From SVFI01 sp045535935 (GTDB lineage Bacteria; Bacillota; Clostridia; Lachnospirales; Lachnospiraceae): a stretch of DNA of 64,000 nt. The stretch spans positions 55,553 through 119,552 of the forward strand of contig JAZSMO010000022.1 in the NCBI GenBank assembly GCA_045535935.1. The letters run 5' to 3'. A program made the translations under genes and the position numbers. The notes under the pieces are model-generated. The model searched no databases. It was not told where the DNA came from and saw only the letters and a program-made list of their open reading frames with translations. Positions 61,344 to 64,000 of the stretch are shown here, in pieces; the first letter of the stretch is position 1; the number at the start of each line of letters is the position of its first letter.

Positions 61344-62405
61344 ATGAACATTATGGAGTTTTATAAAGCGAAAAAAGTGTTGGTTACCGGACACACAGGT
61401 TTCAAAGGGGCATGGATGTGTCAACTTTTGATTATGGCAGGAGCGGATGTAGTTGGATATGCATTGGAACCGCCGACGCAGCCGAATTTGTTTGAATTAT
61501 GCAGACTTTCAGAACAAATGAAATCGATTATCGGTGATGTTAGAGATTTGGAAAAACTGAAGAGTGTCTTTGACCAGGAAAGACCTGAAATTGTGATTCA
61601 TATGGCAGCGCAGCCGCTTGTAAGAGAATCTTATAAAAATCCTGTTTATACGTATGAAACGAATGTAATGGGAACGGTAAACGTTTTAGAATGTGTGCGG
61701 TTAAGCGAATGCGTGAAGTCATTTGTGAATGTCACCACAGATAAAGTATACCTTAATAAAGAGTGGGAATGGGGTTATCGTGAAAATGAGGAATTAAATG
61801 GATATGATCCGTATTCCAATTCAAAATCGTGTTCAGAACTTGTTACCGGTAGTTATTTAAATTCCTTTTTTCAAGATGACAAAGTGGCAATTTCGACAGC
61901 AAGAGCGGGAAATGTGATAGGCGGCGGTGATTTTGCAACCGATCGAATAATACCGGATTGTATTCGTGCTGTAAGCAAAAAAGAAAATATTATTGTTAGA
62001 AATCCTTATTCAACAAGGCCATATCAGCATGTTTTGGAACCGGTTGTAGCTTATTTGATGTTAGCAAAGGCGCAATATGAAGATGAGTCCTTAGCAGGCA
62101 GTTACAATGTGGGACCGGATGAGATAGATTGCCTGACAACAGGAAATCTGGTTGATTTGTTTTGTGAGAAATGGAATTGCTATACAGGTGATAATGTGTC
62201 TTGGATAAATCAATATGATGGAGGCCCGCATGAGGCAAATTTTTTGAAGTTGGATTGTTCCAAGATTAAAAAAACATTGGGGTGGAAACCAAGGTGGAAC
62301 GCAGAAGGGGCAATGGAAAAGATTGTGGAATGGTCATATGCATATTTGCAGGGTGAGGATGTTGTATTGTGTACTAAGAAACAGATAATGGAATTTTTAA
62401 AATAA
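61344..62405 (+). CDS. rfbG: CDP-glucose 4,6-dehydratase
   Basis: RfbG turns CDP-glucose into CDP-4-keto-6-deoxyglucose. The 353-residue protein is an extended SDR enzyme with VTGHTGFKGAWMCQ (about 14-27), HMAAQPLVRESYKNP, NVTTDKVYLNKEW and the YSNSK pair (Tyr157, Lys161). GNVIGGGDFATDRIIPD follows, a stretch specific for this enzyme. The first ATG at 61344 follows AAGAGG; the next one at 61353 is possible. It lies between rfbF and rfbH. Confidence 0.95.
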   Translation: MNIMEFYKAKKVLVTGHTGFKGAWMCQLLIMAGADVVGYALEPPTQPNLFELCRLSEQMKSIIGDVRDLEKLKSVFDQERPEIVIHMAAQPLVRESYKNPVYTYETNVMGTVNVLECVRLSECVKSFVNVTTDKVYLNKEWEWGYRENEELNGYDPYSNSKSCSELVTGSYLNSFFQDDKVAISTARAGNVIGGGDFATDRIIPDCIRAVSKKENIIVRNPYSTRPYQHVLEPVVAYLMLAKAQYEDESLAGSYNVGPDEIDCLTTGNLVDLFCEKWNCYTGDNVSWINQYDGGPHEANFLKLDCSKIKKTLGWKPRWNAEGAMEKIVEWSYAYLQGEDVVLCTKKQIMEFLK

Positions 62406-62426
62406 ATAATAAAGGAGATATTTATC

Positions 62427-63764
62427 ATGTTTGAAAATAAAAGCGAAATAGAAGCAAGAGAGGAAATGCTCTCTTATGTGGAGGAGTATTACAACAAATT
62501 CCACAAAAAGGATAACACGTTTAAGGAGGGGGATCGTGTGCCATATGCATCCAGAGTGTATGATGCAGAAGAAATGAAAAATCTGGTAGATTCTGCTTTG
62601 GAATTTTGGTTAACTTCCGGTAGATATACAGATCAATTTGAAAAAGAGTTTGCTAAATATTTAGGAGTAAAGTATTGCTCTCTTGTGAATTCCGGTTCTT
62701 CTGCCAATCTTAATGCGTTTATGGCTTTGACTTCCCCTTTGTTGGGAGAGCGCCGTGTGAAGCGAGGGGATGAAGTGATTACTGTTGCAGCGGGATTTCC
62801 GACGACAGTTTCGCCGGTGATTCAATATGGAGCAGTGCCGGTTTTTGTTGATGTAACCATTCCGCAATATAATATTGATGTAAATATGTTGGAGGAAGCT
62901 TATTCTGAAAAGACAAAAGCGGTTATGATTGCACATACTTTGGGAAACCCGTTTGATTTGGAAGCGGTCAAAAAATTCTGTGATGCCCATGATTTGTGGC
63001 TTGTTGAGGATAACTGTGATGCCTTAGGATCTCAATATACAATTGACGGGGAAGTTAAATTTACGGGGACAATCGGCGATATCGGAACATCTAGTTTTTA
63101 TCCGCCACATCATATGACTATGGGGGAAGGTGGAGCTGTATATACCAATAATCCATTGTTTAACAGAATCTCCCGTTCCCTTCGTGATTGGGGACGTGAT
63201 TGCGTATGCCCGTCCGGTTGTGACAATCTCTGTGGACATCGTTTTGATAAGCAGTATGGAGAGAAGCCGTTAGGTTACGATCATAAGTATGTATATTCTC
63301 ATTTTGGATATAACCTGAAAGCAACAGATATGCAGGCGGCAGTGGGATGTGCCCAGATTAAGAAATTCCCTTCTTTTGTTCAGAGAAGACGTGCTAATTT
63401 TACAAGATTATATAAAGCATTGGAATGCGTGCAGGACAAGTTGATTTTACCGGTAGCATGTGAGAATAGTAATCCTAGTTGGTTCGGTTTCTGTATTACT
63501 TGTCGTGATGGTGTAAATCGTGAGAACGTAGTTCCTTATATTGAGTCAAAAGGTGTACAGACAAGAATGCTTTTTGCAGGTAATCTTGTAAAACATCCGT
63601 GCTTCGACCAGATGCGTGAGAGTGGAGAAGGTTATCGTGTGGTAGGGGAGCTTGCAAATACGGATAAGATTATGAACAGTACCATCTGGGTAGGTGTATA
63701 TCCGGGAATGACGGATAAAATGATTGATTATATGGCGAAGACAATTATTGAGGCGGTTAAATAA
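62427..63764 (+). CDS. rfbH: CDP-4-keto-6-deoxyglucose 3-dehydrase (E1)
   Basis: RfbH removes the C3 hydroxyl with pyridoxamine phosphate and an iron-sulfur cluster. The 445-residue protein has the tell-tale histidine in place of the PLP lysine (PPHHMTMGEGG, His228/229). The cysteine set CVCPSGCDNLCGHRF (Cys259, 261, 265, 269) binds the cluster. Both separate E1 from ordinary DegT aminotransferases. Its product, with the partner reductase, is CDP-4-keto-3,6-dideoxyglucose, the branch point to abequose, paratose, tyvelose, colitose-like or yersiniose sugars. The reductase E3 is not in the window. An AAAGGAG site precedes the start. Confidence 0.96.
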   Translation: MFENKSEIEAREEMLSYVEEYYNKFHKKDNTFKEGDRVPYASRVYDAEEMKNLVDSALEFWLTSGRYTDQFEKEFAKYLGVKYCSLVNSGSSANLNAFMALTSPLLGERRVKRGDEVITVAAGFPTTVSPVIQYGAVPVFVDVTIPQYNIDVNMLEEAYSEKTKAVMIAHTLGNPFDLEAVKKFCDAHDLWLVEDNCDALGSQYTIDGEVKFTGTIGDIGTSSFYPPHHMTMGEGGAVYTNNPLFNRISRSLRDWGRDCVCPSGCDNLCGHRFDKQYGEKPLGYDHKYVYSHFGYNLKATDMQAAVGCAQIKKFPSFVQRRRANFTRLYKALECVQDKLILPVACENSNPSWFGFCITCRDGVNRENVVPYIESKGVQTRMLFAGNLVKHPCFDQMRESGEGYRVVGELANTDKIMNSTIWVGVYPGMTDKMIDYMAKTIIEAVK

Positions 63765-63783
63765 TTCAGCATAGAGGGGAGAG

Positions 63784-64000
63784 ATGGATATCAATAAAGC
63801 AAGAATTATTAAAGTATATACAATCATAGCTATATTATTTTTTATGGTGTTAAAGAAGCAGTATGTAGTTAGCAGTATGTATATGGCGTGTGCTTTTTTG
63901 GTAATTTTCTATTTCCTAATTAGTAGAAAAAGAGAACAATTGAATACTGCCTGGATGTCATGTGATAAAAAGCGTAAATTATTCTCTGGGATTTTGACAT
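63784..64000 (+). CDS. Membrane protein, 5' part only
   Basis: The gene starts with ATG after GAGGGGAGAG and runs off the end, giving 72 codons. The visible product (MDINKARIIKVYTIIAILFF) shows two membrane helices close together, at about 10-24 and 31-49, then a basic stretch. It could be an O-antigen polymerase, a GT-C enzyme or an acyltransferase; too little is visible to choose. Confidence 0.7.
   Translation, partial: MDINKARIIKVYTIIAILFFMVLKKQYVVSSMYMACAFLVIFYFLISRKREQLNTAWMSCDKKRKLFSGILT

Noticed and set aside
1..64000. CRISPR arrays, tRNA or rRNA genes, phage modules
   Set aside because: No regularly spaced repeats, no cloverleaf or rRNA stretches, and no integrase, capsid or terminase products were seen on either strand.

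Overview
The window reads as a chromosomal segment of a flagellated, Gram-positive-type Firmicute, most likely a Lachnospiraceae or related Clostridia member. The signs are the Bacillus-like order mbl-flhO-flhP, a cdaA-cdaR-glmM operon, the ComFC/YvyF pair, a Spo0A-type DNA-binding domain, purine-rich Shine-Dalgarno sites before almost every gene, and promoters of the TTGNNN-17-TATANT kind. The genus is an inference and was not tested. I saw no rRNA, tRNA, CRISPR array, prophage or complete insertion sequence.

Region 1 (1-11870) is housekeeping. A morphogenesis and flagellar-rod operon (mbl, two hook/rod proteins, a rod-binding protein) ends at a clear terminator. Next comes a long run of recD2, comFC, yvyF, two unrecognised membrane-protein genes, cdaA (c-di-AMP synthase), its YbbR partner cdaR and glmM. 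A single HPr gene follows, with its own promoter and terminator.

Region 2 (11928-22252) starts with a type-2 leuA and passes into surface-glycan genes: a small anchored protein, a DUF2142 membrane protein, three GT2 glycosyltransferases and a GT39-like protein. A YerB/DUF3048 lipoprotein with its own promoter closes it.

Region 3 (22261-40830) is a mosaic of short glycan cassettes on alternating strands, several with strong promoters of their own. It holds a fucosyltransferase-like gene, GT4 and GT2 enzymes, rmlD, a pair of related GT-C genes, three acyltransferase-3 genes in a row, two further large GT-C-like proteins, a GT52/polysialyltransferase-like enzyme, a Wzx flippase, the FdtB/FdtA-type pair for a 3-amino-3,6-dideoxyhexose, and a GtrB-like transferase.

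Region 4 (40838-43142) is a small non-glycan island: an Rpn-type nuclease gene with a structured leader, a DUF212 (divergent PAP2) protein, and a Spo0A effector domain without a receiver, preceded by repeated 0A-box-like sites.

Region 5 (43225-64000) is the main polysaccharide operon. It holds manC, a short NeuB-like synthase, a polyprenyl-phosphate glycosylphosphotransferase, a WecG/TagA transferase, GT4 enzymes, the Wzm/Wzt ABC exporter with a C-terminal glycan-binding-type domain on Wzt, a coiled-coil acetyltransferase and a small coiled-coil protein, more GT4 enzymes, a giant GT-C protein, a DPM1-like GT2, and rfbF-rfbG-rfbH, which make CDP-4-keto-3,6-dideoxyglucose. A membrane protein gene runs off the end. 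From about 52 kb the DNA looks clearly more A/T-rich, which suggests a separately acquired block.

Together the genes describe cytoplasmic synthesis of a lipid-linked polymer, its export by ABC transporter and possibly by a flippase, and heavy extracytoplasmic decoration by GT-C and acyl transferases fed by GtrB-like enzymes.
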